Source: Rhizodiscina lignyota
Taxonomy: Eukaryota; Ascomycota; Dothideomycetes; Aulographales; Rhizodiscinaceae
DNA length: 64,000 bases
Direction: 5' to 3'
NCBI GenBank assembly: GCA_010015805.1
Contig: ML978135.1
Span: 664,648 to 728,647, forward strand
Position 1 is the first letter of the stretch. Each line of letters opens with the position of its first letter. Below are positions 53,773 to 64,000 of the stretch, in pieces. Both the position numbers and the translations under genes were made by a program. Below the pieces are notes generated by a model. The model saw nothing but the letters and a program-made list of their open reading frames with translations, was not told the DNA's origin and searched no databases.

Positions 53773-54352
53773 TCTGGTCGAATTGAGTCTAATCCACAGC
53801 CTTTGCATGGGCTTTGGAGAACGTGTGGAAATTAAAAAGAAAAAGTAATTAGAGGCACTCTTTAAGACCGGAGTATCCAACGGAGACAGTGATTACCTCT
53901 TTCCACAGGGAATTGGGAGGTGTAAGCGCTAAGAGACGTACCCACATGTCGGTGCAATGCTCCCAGCGTATGGTTGGCGAACTCACCCAGAAAGTCTCCG
54001 ATTTATCGAACTGGCGAGGGATAAAATAGTTTGCCGCCAGCAGGGCTGTAAGCTCTTACACCTCACAGTAATCAAGACTATCTCTTGAAGCTCAGCTGTA
54101 TATCCTCTGGAACGTACTAAACAATAGCAAGCTATTGAGAGATCAGTATCTTACGTTATTCACAGAAGCTAACACTGATGCTGTTCAATGTTTTGAAAGC
54201 CGCATTTTGTCACACTTTCGGGCAGGAAGGGCTCACGAGTAAATCACGAAGCCGGGAATTCGAGTATAGGCATGGAAGTTCAAAATTAAAAGAAGAGATC
54301 TAACGCCGGTATTGAAAGTCTATAATAATACAAACGCTTGGGAACACCTAAT
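53773..54352. other. Intergenic region
   Basis: 580 nt between two minus-strand genes, AT-rich near 54.2-54.35 kb. It holds the monooxygenase promoter and the 3' UTR of the next gene. No coding sequence is seen. Confidence 0.5.
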
Positions 54353-55504
54353 TCACTCCTTGCTCATTGTCCCCTCCGATTCCCCGTCAGAAGGTGTCTC
54401 GTCTGAACCAATTGACAAGCTGCTCCTCCTCGATGCTGTTCTAGGCCTCAGGTCTGGCGATGATGCGGCAGATATCGATGGTATGGGGGAGCGGGAAGGC
54501 GACCTTGAGAGCGTTCGGGATGATTGCGACTCCGACTCGAAGTCAAAGGTTGCACTGGTGTCTGATCCAAATTCGAAAGCATGAGGGGCCAGACTCCGTT
54601 GCTGTCTTCGTTCTATTCGTTCTCGAGCCTCTTGAAGCTCAATACCCCAAGCTCTTACATCTTCAAGATCGTCCAGAGCCTTTCGGGCGTCGGAAAACTC
54701 ATTATACCAATGCCGGGCAACTTCGTTTATTTGACTTTTCTGGCCGACTTTGTGCCATCTTCGACAGAGCAAGTCAGACGCCAGTCTTCTGAGATCGGAA
54801 AGTTCGAAACACGTCCCTGGATTGGCCGAAAGCATGCGCTCTATTCGGCGCTGCGCATTGCGTTTGCATGCGTCTGAGATCATCCACTGGCCGCAGCGGA
54901 AGCCTTTGTTGGTGGTACCGACGCATGTGAATTCGCTTTCGAAGGGATCAAGGCTTTTGAAGAATTCGGGGATCGAATCTCGGAGAGTATTGAGAGCATC
55001 AGCTTCGGCTTCTCGCTGCTCTTCCTCTGCATCCTCTTGTTCTTGCGAAGGGGCCTCGACCTCAGGAGCTTCATCTCCGTCATCCTCAAGCGCCTCTTGC
55101 TCTTCGCGGGCTTCCTCTTGAGCTGTAGCAAACTCTTGTGTTGTAGCAACCTCTTGGGCTGTAACAATCTCTTCGATAACGCGTTGTGTGATGACTCTGA
55201 TGTTCTCGACGCGTTCCTGCTCTAAACTTGCACGAGCAGCATTAAGTCGCTCTATCTCAGCATTAGTGTTAGCCTGGAGTTGTGCAGCGATAGAACTTGC
55301 GGTTGCTTGGGCTGCTGCGTCACGTTGACGTTGCCGCGTACATTTGGAGGAGAAGGCGATTGAGAGCGTGATATGGAGGAGCTGTTTGATGAGCTCATAT
55401 GAGAGTACGAGCCATATTAGAGAGAACGCGGCATCTCCGACGGCGTAGTAAATGATGGAGAGAGACGAGACAGAGAAGAATAAGGAGGGCGCCGGAGAAG
55501 ACAT
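54353..55504 (-). CDS. Membrane-anchored coiled-coil protein with a Cys/His module
   Basis: An intronless 383-residue protein. An N-terminal hydrophobic region (about 8-50; SIIYYAVGDAAFSLIWLVLS) is followed by a long helical, Glu/Gln/Ala-rich coiled coil (about 55-170, with VATTQEFATAQEEAREEQE). A compact module at about 190-260 has CVGTTNKGFRCG and, after an intervening helix, DLLCRRWHK. The C-terminal about 90 residues are Ser/Arg-rich (LSRSPSRSPIPS). The Cys/His spacing resembles the N-terminal module of the T5orf172 gene at 18.1 kb. The function is unknown. Confidence 0.7.
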   Translation of the reverse strand: MSSPAPSLFFSVSSLSIIYYAVGDAAFSLIWLVLSYELIKQLLHITLSIAFSSKCTRQRQRDAAAQATASSIAAQLQANTNAEIERLNAARASLEQERVENIRVITQRVIEEIVTAQEVATTQEFATAQEEAREEQEALEDDGDEAPEVEAPSQEQEDAEEEQREAEADALNTLRDSIPEFFKSLDPFESEFTCVGTTNKGFRCGQWMISDACKRNAQRRIERMLSANPGTCFELSDLRRLASDLLCRRWHKVGQKSQINEVARHWYNEFSDARKALDDLEDVRAWGIELQEARERIERRQQRSLAPHAFEFGSDTSATFDFESESQSSRTLSRSPSRSPIPSISAASSPDLRPRTASRRSSLSIGSDETPSDGESEGTMSKE

Positions 55505-56363
55505 GGCGTAAAAGTAGAAGGATTTACGAAAATACGAGCGAGAAGATGGATAAAAGCCAGACGATATTCAAAGCGGTGGTCCACTTGCGGCAGAATCAAA
55601 GCAACGCTCGACATCAGACCTGTTCTTTATAATGAACTCTTTACCCAATCTAAATCAAACAGGTGCGTAGGCATCAATATCGCAAAGCCAGCAGTGATTC
55701 TAAGCCGCAAGTCTGAGCCTCAGGCCAGAAAGTTCGAGCCTGGGAGCCTAGGATTCGCACCGAACTGTAACATGGATGTCTGGAGATGGTGTGGCACTCT
55801 CCGCTGCCGTTGGAGGAGCAGACAGTGCAAGTGAACGGTTCGAGCAGCGTGCAGATATTGCATGCAGATATTGCGTGGCGGTGTTGCTCCTCTTGAAACA
55901 TGCCCATGCCCCACGGCGCCGCCGACACTGGGAGCATGCGAGAAGCTCTGGAAGGAGGAGTCCATTGTCGGACAAGAAGGGAGATTGGGGTCTAACGTAA
56001 AGAATGATCTTCAGCCACGGAGAGAGGAACTGACTAGAGGTGAAGTCTCTCATTGCGCAATCGTGAGATCGACTGAGCCCGCAGGATTCATCGCGGGCCA
56101 CTTTTGCGGCGTTGCTCCCGTTGTGGCTCGTGTTTAGAGTTACAATAAGGTTACATTAGGCTTGTCAGAGGAATAAGGCAACGTACCATCGGTGCCTCCG
56201 ATTTGCTATAGGCATGCAGGGCACTGTCAACGCTCGTGGCTAGTGTGTCGGAGCTGCTATTCTTCCACTTCGACGCCTCAATCCCTGAAGAAGACTATTT
56301 TATCTCTAAATGATACTATCAACTAAGCTTTTTGTCTGCGGGAACAGCCGCAAAGCTAAGGTT
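55505..56363. other. Intergenic region
   Basis: 859 nt between the coiled-coil protein start and the HET-domain stop. Short frames at 55.7-56.1 kb occur on both strands and overlap; none is supported. Nothing else is seen. Confidence 0.5.
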
Positions 56364-58661
56364 CTACCTCAAAGTCACCCGCCTCCATTCTCGATCCTCC
56401 AACCTCACCCAGTCACTTTCCCTCAGTTCGGCGCATCCGAGCCGATAAGCAACACCATCTATCCACTCCACCACCAGCGCGGAAAGGAAAGATGAATCGA
56501 ATTCTCCTCCGAGCTTGCGATGAATGATTACAAAATCCACTTCTACCGCCTCCTCTGTGGCATCCGGGTCTAACTCTTCGAAGTTTTCACTCGCAGGTCC
56601 TATGTAGATGCGAGGCAGATGGCTAACATCACCCATCCAGACGCTAACGCGATGCTCCAATAGCTTCTTCAAGCTTGGCACGGGGTCCCACTTGTAATCC
56701 AGTCTGGTCTGACAGAGCTGCAAAGTTGCGACGCTGCTGCAGAACTGCAGTGATCCGTTCACACCAGGGAGAAAGTCCACTGGCTCGTCAGTCGGAGACG
56801 CTGCAAACATGTCCTGCCCCTTCCAAGCACTGCGCAACTCCTCCCGCTCCAGAATATCCAGAACATGTAGCTTGTCCCATCTCTCTCTTACCCTCCTCAG
56901 CCTGCCCGGGTCATCGACATGATAATACTTTATTTCTGGCTCGATGTAACTCCACCGCTGCTCCATGGACGGACGGAAATTTAGCAGTAACCATGGATTC
57001 CCGCTCTCACTCTTCGGTCCGCACCAGGCAGCCCAAGTCCAGGTTGGAAAAGACATATTGTGACCTTGGCCGTTGGTAGATACCACGACCGTGGTTGCTC
57101 GATTGCGCTCATGCGAGCCGATCATGAACCAGCCCAGGCAATACGAGAAAACAGACTCCGGAATACCCCAAATAGAGGTGTCATCCTGGGATGCGGTCAA
57201 AGCATTCAGGATACCAGTGAAAGCTCTTACATTGTCAGACTGCATTGTAATGTTGCGCTGCTTGAACAATCCAACAGCAGATTCATAGGTACCATGATAC
57301 TCCTCCTGGCTGACCGACGCAGTTGGTATGGCAGGCTCCTCGGGACCACTGTTGGTTGGATCTGTGTGGAAATCTACATCCGGGACACCTTCCAGGCACA
57401 CCTCTTCCAGATACGTCGATCCTTTGCAGCTCCAGTAAACTTGTTGCTCCGAAAATATAAGTTTCCTGGAAGAGAACAGCTTCTCTTGCCAAGTCCAGGC
57501 TCTTGTTTGCCAATATGAGCCCGAGAGACCCGAGTAATAATCACGCTCGTCGATCACAGTGATTACCGTTGCCCCGTTCTGTCGCAGGACGCGCTGAGGG
57601 GGTCGTCTTGTGCCCTCTCTGATACCTGGCAGACCGGCGTTGGCATTGTCACCATGCGCTGCGACAACAGTGAAGATGGCATGGGCATAAATGGCTCCCA
57701 TATTGTCGATTTGTGCCTGCATGTTTTCCAGATCGTCCTGAACAATGCAGAGAGCATCCACCCAGAGAAAGCATTCCCCAATATCTCGAACAACCTGAAC
57801 GGCATCAGCTATCGTCAGGGGAATATCCAGGGTACTGAGTGCTCCCGGCGTTTGGAGCAATGCGGAGTTCTCTTTCAGGTGTCTCAGAACGGAGACGCAG
57901 CCCCAGACATAACTAAGCGCAACATAACGACAATTGGGAGGTTTTTCAACAACGCATGCTTCGTGGACATCTATGACGAACATCCCAGGTACGCCTGAGT
58001 CTACAATGTGCTGCCTACAGCTGTCTTGGTGGCTCTGCTCGCACGTGTGCAACCAGTACTTGAATAGGGATGACTGGACTGTTTCTGTAAGTATTCGACC
58101 GCTCAGCCTGCTCCGTGCAATGCAGTCATCAAGCTCTTCGTCCTTGTATTCCGAGAAGTCTGAAATGCACGGAAGCGCATCATTACAAGCCTGGAATGCC
58201 AGGACCTCTCGAACCTCTCTCTTCCTGTTCGCATCTTGCTCATAATGGAATGCAGGTCCGATTGCACCCGTTGCTTCTGGTGGCACAAAGCGATAGCCGC
58301 CTCTGGTGGTGTATGTCTGGGCAGATTGTTTGCTTGAACCGGCGCGATCGGTGGAGCAGAATCTGTACTGCAGATTGATCTGTACGGTGCCTTCAGTGTC
58401 ACAATCCTGCTCGTCCAACGCAGATGCAACGAGTCGGCAAAGATCACAGCGGCTACGACGTTGGAGCACAGTATCAACACTTCCGAGATCGACGAAGCTG
58501 CTGGGTTGATATTCGGAAGCCTTCAAGCGGGCTGCAGCAAGGGTGCAGAGGCCTTGCTGAGTACAGATTTCGCAGAGCTTGCTGTCCTCCCACGCCGATT
58601 GTGCTTTTTGTGGACCCGCGTTGCGTCCTCCTGCTGTGCCCGCAGATGGATGACATTGCAT
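56364..58661 (-). CDS. HET-domain (heterokaryon incompatibility) protein
   Basis: An intronless 765-residue protein; the first ATG in frame is at 58661 (the upstream extension begins with GTG). The N terminus has paired CxxC motifs (CEIC at about 30, CDLC at about 72) common in this family. The HET domain spans about 245-400: CRYVALSYVWG, IPLTIADAVQVVRDIG, FLWVDALCIVQDD and MGAIYAHAIFTVVAAHG. The C-terminal half is typical of long HET proteins (WTWQEKLFSSRKLIFSEQQV, FPTWTWAAWCG) and contains no NACHT, WD40 or ankyrin repeats. Known of the family: non-self recognition and programmed cell death on hyphal fusion for a few members. The role of this one is untested. Confidence 0.9.
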   Translation of the reverse strand: MQCHPSAGTAGGRNAGPQKAQSAWEDSKLCEICTQQGLCTLAAARLKASEYQPSSFVDLGSVDTVLQRRSRCDLCRLVASALDEQDCDTEGTVQINLQYRFCSTDRAGSSKQSAQTYTTRGGYRFVPPEATGAIGPAFHYEQDANRKREVREVLAFQACNDALPCISDFSEYKDEELDDCIARSRLSGRILTETVQSSLFKYWLHTCEQSHQDSCRQHIVDSGVPGMFVIDVHEACVVEKPPNCRYVALSYVWGCVSVLRHLKENSALLQTPGALSTLDIPLTIADAVQVVRDIGECFLWVDALCIVQDDLENMQAQIDNMGAIYAHAIFTVVAAHGDNANAGLPGIREGTRRPPQRVLRQNGATVITVIDERDYYSGLSGSYWQTRAWTWQEKLFSSRKLIFSEQQVYWSCKGSTYLEEVCLEGVPDVDFHTDPTNSGPEEPAIPTASVSQEEYHGTYESAVGLFKQRNITMQSDNVRAFTGILNALTASQDDTSIWGIPESVFSYCLGWFMIGSHERNRATTVVVSTNGQGHNMSFPTWTWAAWCGPKSESGNPWLLLNFRPSMEQRWSYIEPEIKYYHVDDPGRLRRVRERWDKLHVLDILEREELRSAWKGQDMFAASPTDEPVDFLPGVNGSLQFCSSVATLQLCQTRLDYKWDPVPSLKKLLEHRVSVWMGDVSHLPRIYIGPASENFEELDPDATEEAVEVDFVIIHRKLGGEFDSSFLSALVVEWIDGVAYRLGCAELRESDWVRLEDREWRRVTLR

Positions 58662-60013
58662 CGCTGGATGGTCGGGGACGATCGTCCCTGGCACGCCTGG
58701 CTAAGTTCGAATGCGAACACAATTTGTATAGCGGCGCCGTTGAGTGCGGACGATCGGATTACGAGAGCGAACGAGACAACGTCATTTCCGTGGACAGGCA
58801 CAAACAGCGGTGGATGCACGTGACGGTTCCTGAATTAGCTCCCAAGACGCCCGATCAATCACCGCCGGCGCCCTTTCGGGCGCCAATGTGCCAGATGGCT
58901 GAAGGGGCGTGCGGTCGCAGGACTCGCGGCAAGGATGAAGGCAGTGCTTGGAAGGGGACGGGCCATCCCATCTGCAGAGCTGCGCTTTGACGGCGAGCAC
59001 TGGAGACGATTCCGAGTGCCCGTGCACCCGGTAGCTGGCGTTCAGCTGCATGCTGGAAGTGAACTCCATTGCACCCAAATGCGGGGGAGGTCGCGATGGC
59101 CAATAACTCCACCACTCGCCCCATTGGGACGGCGAAGAGCCGCAAGGCGCCGGGCATCGCGCAGCTGTGAAGACGTGAGTCGGCAGGTTACGTGCGTAAG
59201 TGGTTGGACGACTTGTGGCCGCGCCGGCGCTTTGGGAGAGGTGCAGCATCTAGTGAAATTAGACCACTTATTAGACAGCTCCCTCCAGAGAGCCGCCTTT
59301 CTTTTGTGCGTGTCGGTTCGGCGCCCACAGGGCAGATCAAACCCACCCCTGCCAGCCCTCCGCACAATCTCCCACACTAAGGGCGACGCTACAGATCAGA
59401 TAGTCAGCGTAGGCAATGCTCACTGGATAAGGACAGACGTCTCGGCGCGCGCTCTTGTCCAACCTTCACGGCGCCCTTTGTCCGACCCAACCTCCACCAA
59501 GATCCGAGGACCCTTTCCAAATCTACAGCATTTGCTTCCTTACCTAGTCCGGCGTGCGCATTCTAAGGAGAGTCTAGCGGCATCTGCCTCGGCGCACAGA
59601 GCAGTCGGTGTCAGTGTACAAGCCAACCGCCAAACCGGCCGCTGCGCTCGACTCCACCACCGCGCTTCTATTTTAACGACGCCTACCCCTCTCCATATCA
59701 CAATTCACCGTCACAACCCTCCACCATCGCGCTACACAGCTGACTGCATTGGGGCACCATTCTGGCCTCCTCGCCGACTCAAATTCTCGCGCTCTGGGAA
59801 CTGCCTGTGCCTCGAGACCCGCTTACTCCATCCCAAGCACTGCGTGGACTCATTGGCCCGGCCACGGCTGTCACGCTCCGGAGCTCCCAATGTCTCTATC
59901 GCGCAAGACCCAGAGAGACGTCTGGGCGAGGTTCTCTCTGCATCCTTCTTTGTTCCTTGACTGAGACTCGCTCTACGCGTTCGGGCTCCGCAGCCAGCTG
60001 AGGGCGGCCGCCA
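58662..60013. other. Long divergent region upstream of the transcription factor gene
   Basis: About 1.35 kb, GC-rich, between the HET gene start and the Zn2Cys6 ATG. Long overlapping frames (for example 58935-59960) look like base-composition effects. A long 5' leader, often seen for fungal regulators, may be here. Confidence 0.45.
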
Positions 60014-63000
60014 ATGGATTTCCAGGTCCCCACCGGCTTTCCTGCACAGCTGCCGAGCGGAGCTCCAGACGCGCCTCCCCCATCGCAGCCTCCACCTCAA
60101 CCATCGAATCCGAAACTTCGTAAGAGGACGAAGACAGGATGCCTTACTTGCCGGAAGCGCCGTATTAAATGCGGCGAAGAGCGCCCGACATGCAACAATT
60201 GCCAGAAGTCCAAGCGCCATTGTGAAGGCTACTCTCAGCGCGTGGTATTCAAGTCTCCCATTGGAAACTGGCCATCTTCCCAGCATGGCGGCGAGACGAC
60301 GCTCCAGTATCACAGCAGCATGCTGCCTGGTTCTGGACGGCCTGTCTACGGACGAGCAGCGCCGCCAGCGCTGCAGCTGGATGCGACTGGCCAGATCGTG
60401 CCAATCCAGCCGAGGAGTGCATTCGAGAGTGGCTTCGCTTTCAACGCCGCTGGTCAGATCGTTCCCATAACACCGCTGACGCCAATGACTCCGATGGTAC
60501 CGATGAGTGCCGGCCCGTTTGTATCGTTGGGCCCGGATGGAGCGCCAATATACGGTCAACCACTTCAATATTCACCTTCCATATGGCACTCAATGCAATA
60601 TCACTATGCTGCTCAGCAGGTACAAGCTCCAGCATCGGCAGGATACAGCCAGCAACACCATGCCACAGCATTTGAACAGCAAATGCAGCCAGCCGCGTAT
60701 CATGTACCCCAAGGTTTCCAAATGCCACATATAAGCCCTCAGGACCAAATGTCTATGTTTAACGAGGCTCGGCAGCAGGCGCAACCGAGAGCACTGCAGG
60801 ATGAGCAACGTCCTGGACAGCCAATTAGTCCACCGTCTTCGAATGAGGATCAGAAATCTCCTGGCCAGGACATGCGTCAACCTTCGCAACAACAGCGGCA
60901 GTTCTCGATTGATTCAGGGTATCATGGTATGCCTTCGCAAAGCTACGAATATGTGCCTCCACAACAAGTACCTGGTGATCATGTGCAACAAGGCCCGCCA
61001 GATGCCAAGCCTGCTGGAGACCGAGGCTCTTTTGGTATGTTCGACGAAGACGTTATCATGCGCAGACTAATAGTTGTTCTATTCCAGATCACGTATTTGC
61101 TCCCACGCCCATTCGATCCCACTTCACGGAAGACATACTTCTTACGCAAGGCGTCCCTGAGCAAGTTGTTGTCGCGAGTCCGAACGAGCTGCTGCAAGGT
61201 GCTGCCATTGAGAATTATGATGACGATTATTACGACGTGCAATCGGACGATGAGATGGACGAAGACATACCCTCGAGTGTCGTGACAACGCAACAGCATG
61301 ATCTTGGCGCGATGCTGACTGTCTATCGTCAACACATGTCTGATATCGGGATGCGCCGGTACGATGCATTCATTTACGAGGGAGTCCTGGATCAGTATCG
61401 CGCTGAGCAGCATGCAAATCCACTCAAGAACCCGCGAACTGCACGAGTATTTGCCCATTTCATACATGCGACCGGTCCAAGTTTGGGGATATTCGAGCGT
61501 AACCCGCGCAATTCTTCTGCAATGTTCGGTGGTCCTCCTCTTCCGACGATTCAGCAATCTCTCTGGACATACTCGCTACCAATGATGGCTCTCAACAACC
61601 AAGGTCTTCTTCATGCGATGCTGGCGTTGGCATCGCTGCACATTGCGAATCTCCAGGGCGCTTCTGCGACGCCGTCGCTGAAGCATTACACGTTTGCATT
61701 GAAGCGCGTCCACAGCGCCGTTGGGAGTGATCGCAAACGGCATAATATCACAACGCTCGCAGCGACGCTACTGTTGGGCTACTACGAGGTCATGACAGCT
61801 GACCATGCAAAGTGGTGTAGTCATCTCGCGGGTGCGAAGCAGCTCCTGAGTGAGATCGACTATCCGACGATCACCAAGGAGGCTAGACGCATGCGCACCG
61901 AACAAGAAGCGTTGGAGCAGAACCCTGTGCATGGCTTTTCCATTGCCGCTTTCAATGTCCATACCGATCCTGGCCAATCCCATTGGCAGAATATGATCGA
62001 CGAGAACCTCGTTAGCAATATCATCGGCCGCGAGCTGCGTTATGACGAAGTCGGCATGATCATAGGAGAGATCGATGACACAGCTGCTCCGCAACCTGGA
62101 AAGAAGCTTCCGGCGCAGTTGGATCTTGCGCTCTATGATCTGTACCAAGACCTGTGGTGGTGGTTTGCGCGACAGGATGCATATCAGTCTGTTGTGAGTG
62201 GCAACCGGTTGCTCATGGATTACAGGAGATGGTCAGATTGTCCGCCAAGAGCGAGGATGGGACGGAAGGAAGCGACGTACGGTACACATGATCATATCAT
62301 CCTCTTGTTGGGCAGAATTGCGGACTTCAGCGCAAGAGACCGGAGTAGGAAGCTGAAGTATTGGAAAGTGAACAACAATGGACAATGGAGACCGCCTTCT
62401 GATATGACGTTTGTGAATCTCGGGAAGATGAGGCCGCCGCCTGGTATGGGTCCGCCGCCTGGTAGAGGAGGACCGCCACCGGGCATGAATCCGGGATCCG
62501 GTCAAGCGCAAGGCTTCGGAACGAACATGGGAAGAGGCATGCTCGCGACCCAACCTAACATGGACCCGCAACAACCAGGACCTTCATTTCCTCCCTCTGG
62601 CCCACCACAACATCCTCAACAAGGCCCTCCAGGAATGGGTGGACCTCCCCCGCCACCGCCCCAGGTACCATTTTACGGAATGGCTCCGTCTGCAGAAAAG
62701 TCCTGGATGCCCACCTCTTACGCAGTTCGCCCTGATCAACCCGCGCATCCCGACTCTCCCGAGTCCACTGGTTCGAGCCCAGACGAAGACGCGCTGAATA
62801 CCGCAATTGCAGACTGGTCATCCATTCGCTCCGCACTCCACACCATGCACTCGTCATTTGGGAGTGCCTTCAAGCCCGACCCGGCGTACGGCCAACCGGC
62901 CGCGCGTGCACCTGGAGGGCCTCCTAGCTTCCCTCCCAGCGGTCTGGCCGATGCGTTTCAGAGTCCCTTCGGTCCGGCAATCTGCTATAGCTCATTCGAC

Positions 63001-63870
63001 GTCGCAGTCTTGAACGCCCTCTATAGCATGACCCAGATCGTTCTCACGCGCGCACATCCGCAAATGCCTCCCGCGAGCATGATCGCCGCGGGCGTGGCCG
63101 GCCAGTTCACTGGAAAGGAAGCGAATGAGATTGGGCAGATTGCAGCGGGGATCTTTGCGTTGGCCATTGGTTCGCTGACGCCGAGCCGTGGCGCGGATGG
63201 CGTGGAAGAGATGGACAGACCGAGAAAGGCGCTTAATCCCAGCATTGGTGGCATGCTGTGCGAGATCACGATGCCGCTCTTCTTCGCGGGTGTGCAGTAT
63301 CAAGCGCAATCGCAGAGGGCCTGGTTGGTGGACCATCTACGCGAGGTAGAGGTTCGCGCGGGCTGGGCGACTGCAGGTATTATTGGCCATGGTTGCGAAA
63401 CGGCATGGCGACGGATGGCGGATAATGGAAGGGGCCCGCCGTATGCCAGGAGTGGATATTGGGCGAAGGGAGCAGAAGACCAGAAGGATCCGAGCCCTGG
63501 GACCGCAGACGCGCCGAAGAAGAAAGAGCGCAGGAACTGGGGAGTTGGCGTGAGGGGATTCGAAGGAGAGGAGCCGCCTCCTGTGGGCCTCAAGATTGAG
63601 GACGACTACGAGGATGAGCGGAAGTTGAGGGAGACGGTGCCTCTGCCCGGGCGATCGAAGCCCCTGAAGATAGGGCAAGACGAGAGGGTCATTATTGCGA
63701 ACGACGGAATCGTAGAGGGCGAGAAGAAATACGAGCACCTCAGGAATGAAGAGATCTACTCCAACCGCGGGCAAAGGACTCACTGGGCACTGGGCCTCAT
63801 GAGCGACGACAGAGACATGACGGAGGAAATCCGTACTCAGATGGACCAGCAGCAGCAATCGCAACAATAG
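60014..63870 (+). CDS. Zn2Cys6 fungal transcription factor
   Basis: Two exons (60014-61034, 61088-63870; 53-nt intron with branch GACTAAT) encode 1267 residues. The binuclear zinc cluster is at about residues 43-70: TGCLTCRKRRIKC, then CNNC and the sixth Cys in KRHCEGY, preceded by a basic KLRKRTK. A Gln/Pro/Met-rich region (about 80-330) may be an activation domain. A fungal-specific transcription-factor domain follows (about 410-1010), interrupted by a Pro/Gly/Met-rich stretch (PPPGMGPPPGRGGPPPG and similar, about 790-865). The zinc cluster and flanks recall ACR-2-type regulators. Target genes are unknown. The acidic patch DDDYYDVQSDDEMDED lies at about 384-400. Confidence 0.92.
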
Positions 63871-64000
63871 GGACGCCAGCTGCACGATTTGTACGACAAT
63901 GACGAGTCTTCTTTTGGGGCATTATATTTCCGGGTTTAGAAAAAGAGACGGAGCGAATCTACCTTGCATCCTGGCTTGCCGCTCTAAAATCTGTTTTTGG
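63871..64000. other. 3' UTR of the transcription factor gene
   Basis: The window ends 130 nt after the stop. Nothing else is identifiable. Confidence 0.4.

Noticed and set aside
58935-59960. 341-codon plus-strand frame upstream of the transcription factor
   Set aside because: It sits in GC-rich DNA with similarly open antisense frames and has no recognisable domain. It was treated as promoter and leader.
52510-63870. Possible secondary-metabolite cluster (monooxygenase, HET protein, Zn2Cys6 factor)
   Set aside because: There is no backbone enzyme (PKS, NRPS, terpene cyclase), and unrelated housekeeping and unknown genes lie between.

Overview
The window is a gene-dense piece of a filamentous ascomycete (Pezizomycotina) genome. 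Supporting signs are short spliceosomal introns (mostly 48-115 nt, GT...CTAAC-like branch...AG), a Pth11-like rhodopsin-type membrane protein, a HET-domain protein, Zn2Cys6 and T5orf172 proteins, and a set of conserved eukaryotic housekeeping genes. A Dothideomycete-like fungus is my guess only. All gene models were spliced by hand from reading-frame continuity, phase and splice consensus. No tRNA, rRNA, CRISPR, prophage, intact transposon or biosynthetic gene cluster was recognised.

Layout. 0-6.5 kb: the 3' end of a CDF zinc transporter (+), a secretory single-pass membrane protein of unknown function (+), an enoyl-CoA hydratase/isomerase family protein (+) and a double-PAS protein (-). 6.5-8.5 kb: a wide divergent intergenic region. 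8.5-10.5 kb: a WD40 protein recognised as the EED/ESC subunit of Polycomb repressive complex 2 (+). 11-17 kb: a possible small gene, the catalytic subunit of tRNA-guanine (queuine) transglycosylase (-) with a 10-nt microexon in its active-site motif, and an amidase-signature enzyme (-) with one oversized intron. 18-25 kb: a T5orf172 (GIY-YIG-like) gene with an in-frame TGA, an alpha/beta hydrolase (-), a small secreted protein (+) and a PAP2/Aur1-like membrane protein (-). 27-31 kb: a SUR7-family membrane protein (-) and a seven-TM rhodopsin-like protein (-). 33-46 kb: a compact housekeeping block with GFA/CENP-V enzyme (+), KRE9/KNH1-like cell-wall protein (-), BTB protein (+), M24B Xaa-Pro peptidase (-), ROT1 chaperone (-), 5-formyl-THF cyclo-ligase (+), spliceosomal SmE (-) and the Mtr10/transportin-SR import receptor (+). 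46-64 kb: RAD4/XPC (-), a DUF7703-type membrane protein (+), an FAD monooxygenase (-), a coiled-coil membrane protein (-), a HET protein (-) and a large Zn2Cys6 transcription factor (+).

The genes do not form one pathway. The clearest functional links are KRE9-like and ROT1 (both tied to beta-1,6-glucan and cell-wall assembly in yeast), about 4 kb apart. EED implies that the organism has H3K27-methylation machinery. I see no convincing previously undescribed multi-gene system. The most useful leads are gene-structure oddities (microexons, an inserted or expanded intron, a probable nonsense mutation), a cysteine/histidine module shared by two unrelated-looking genes, and degraded coding fragments in AT-rich intergenic DNA.
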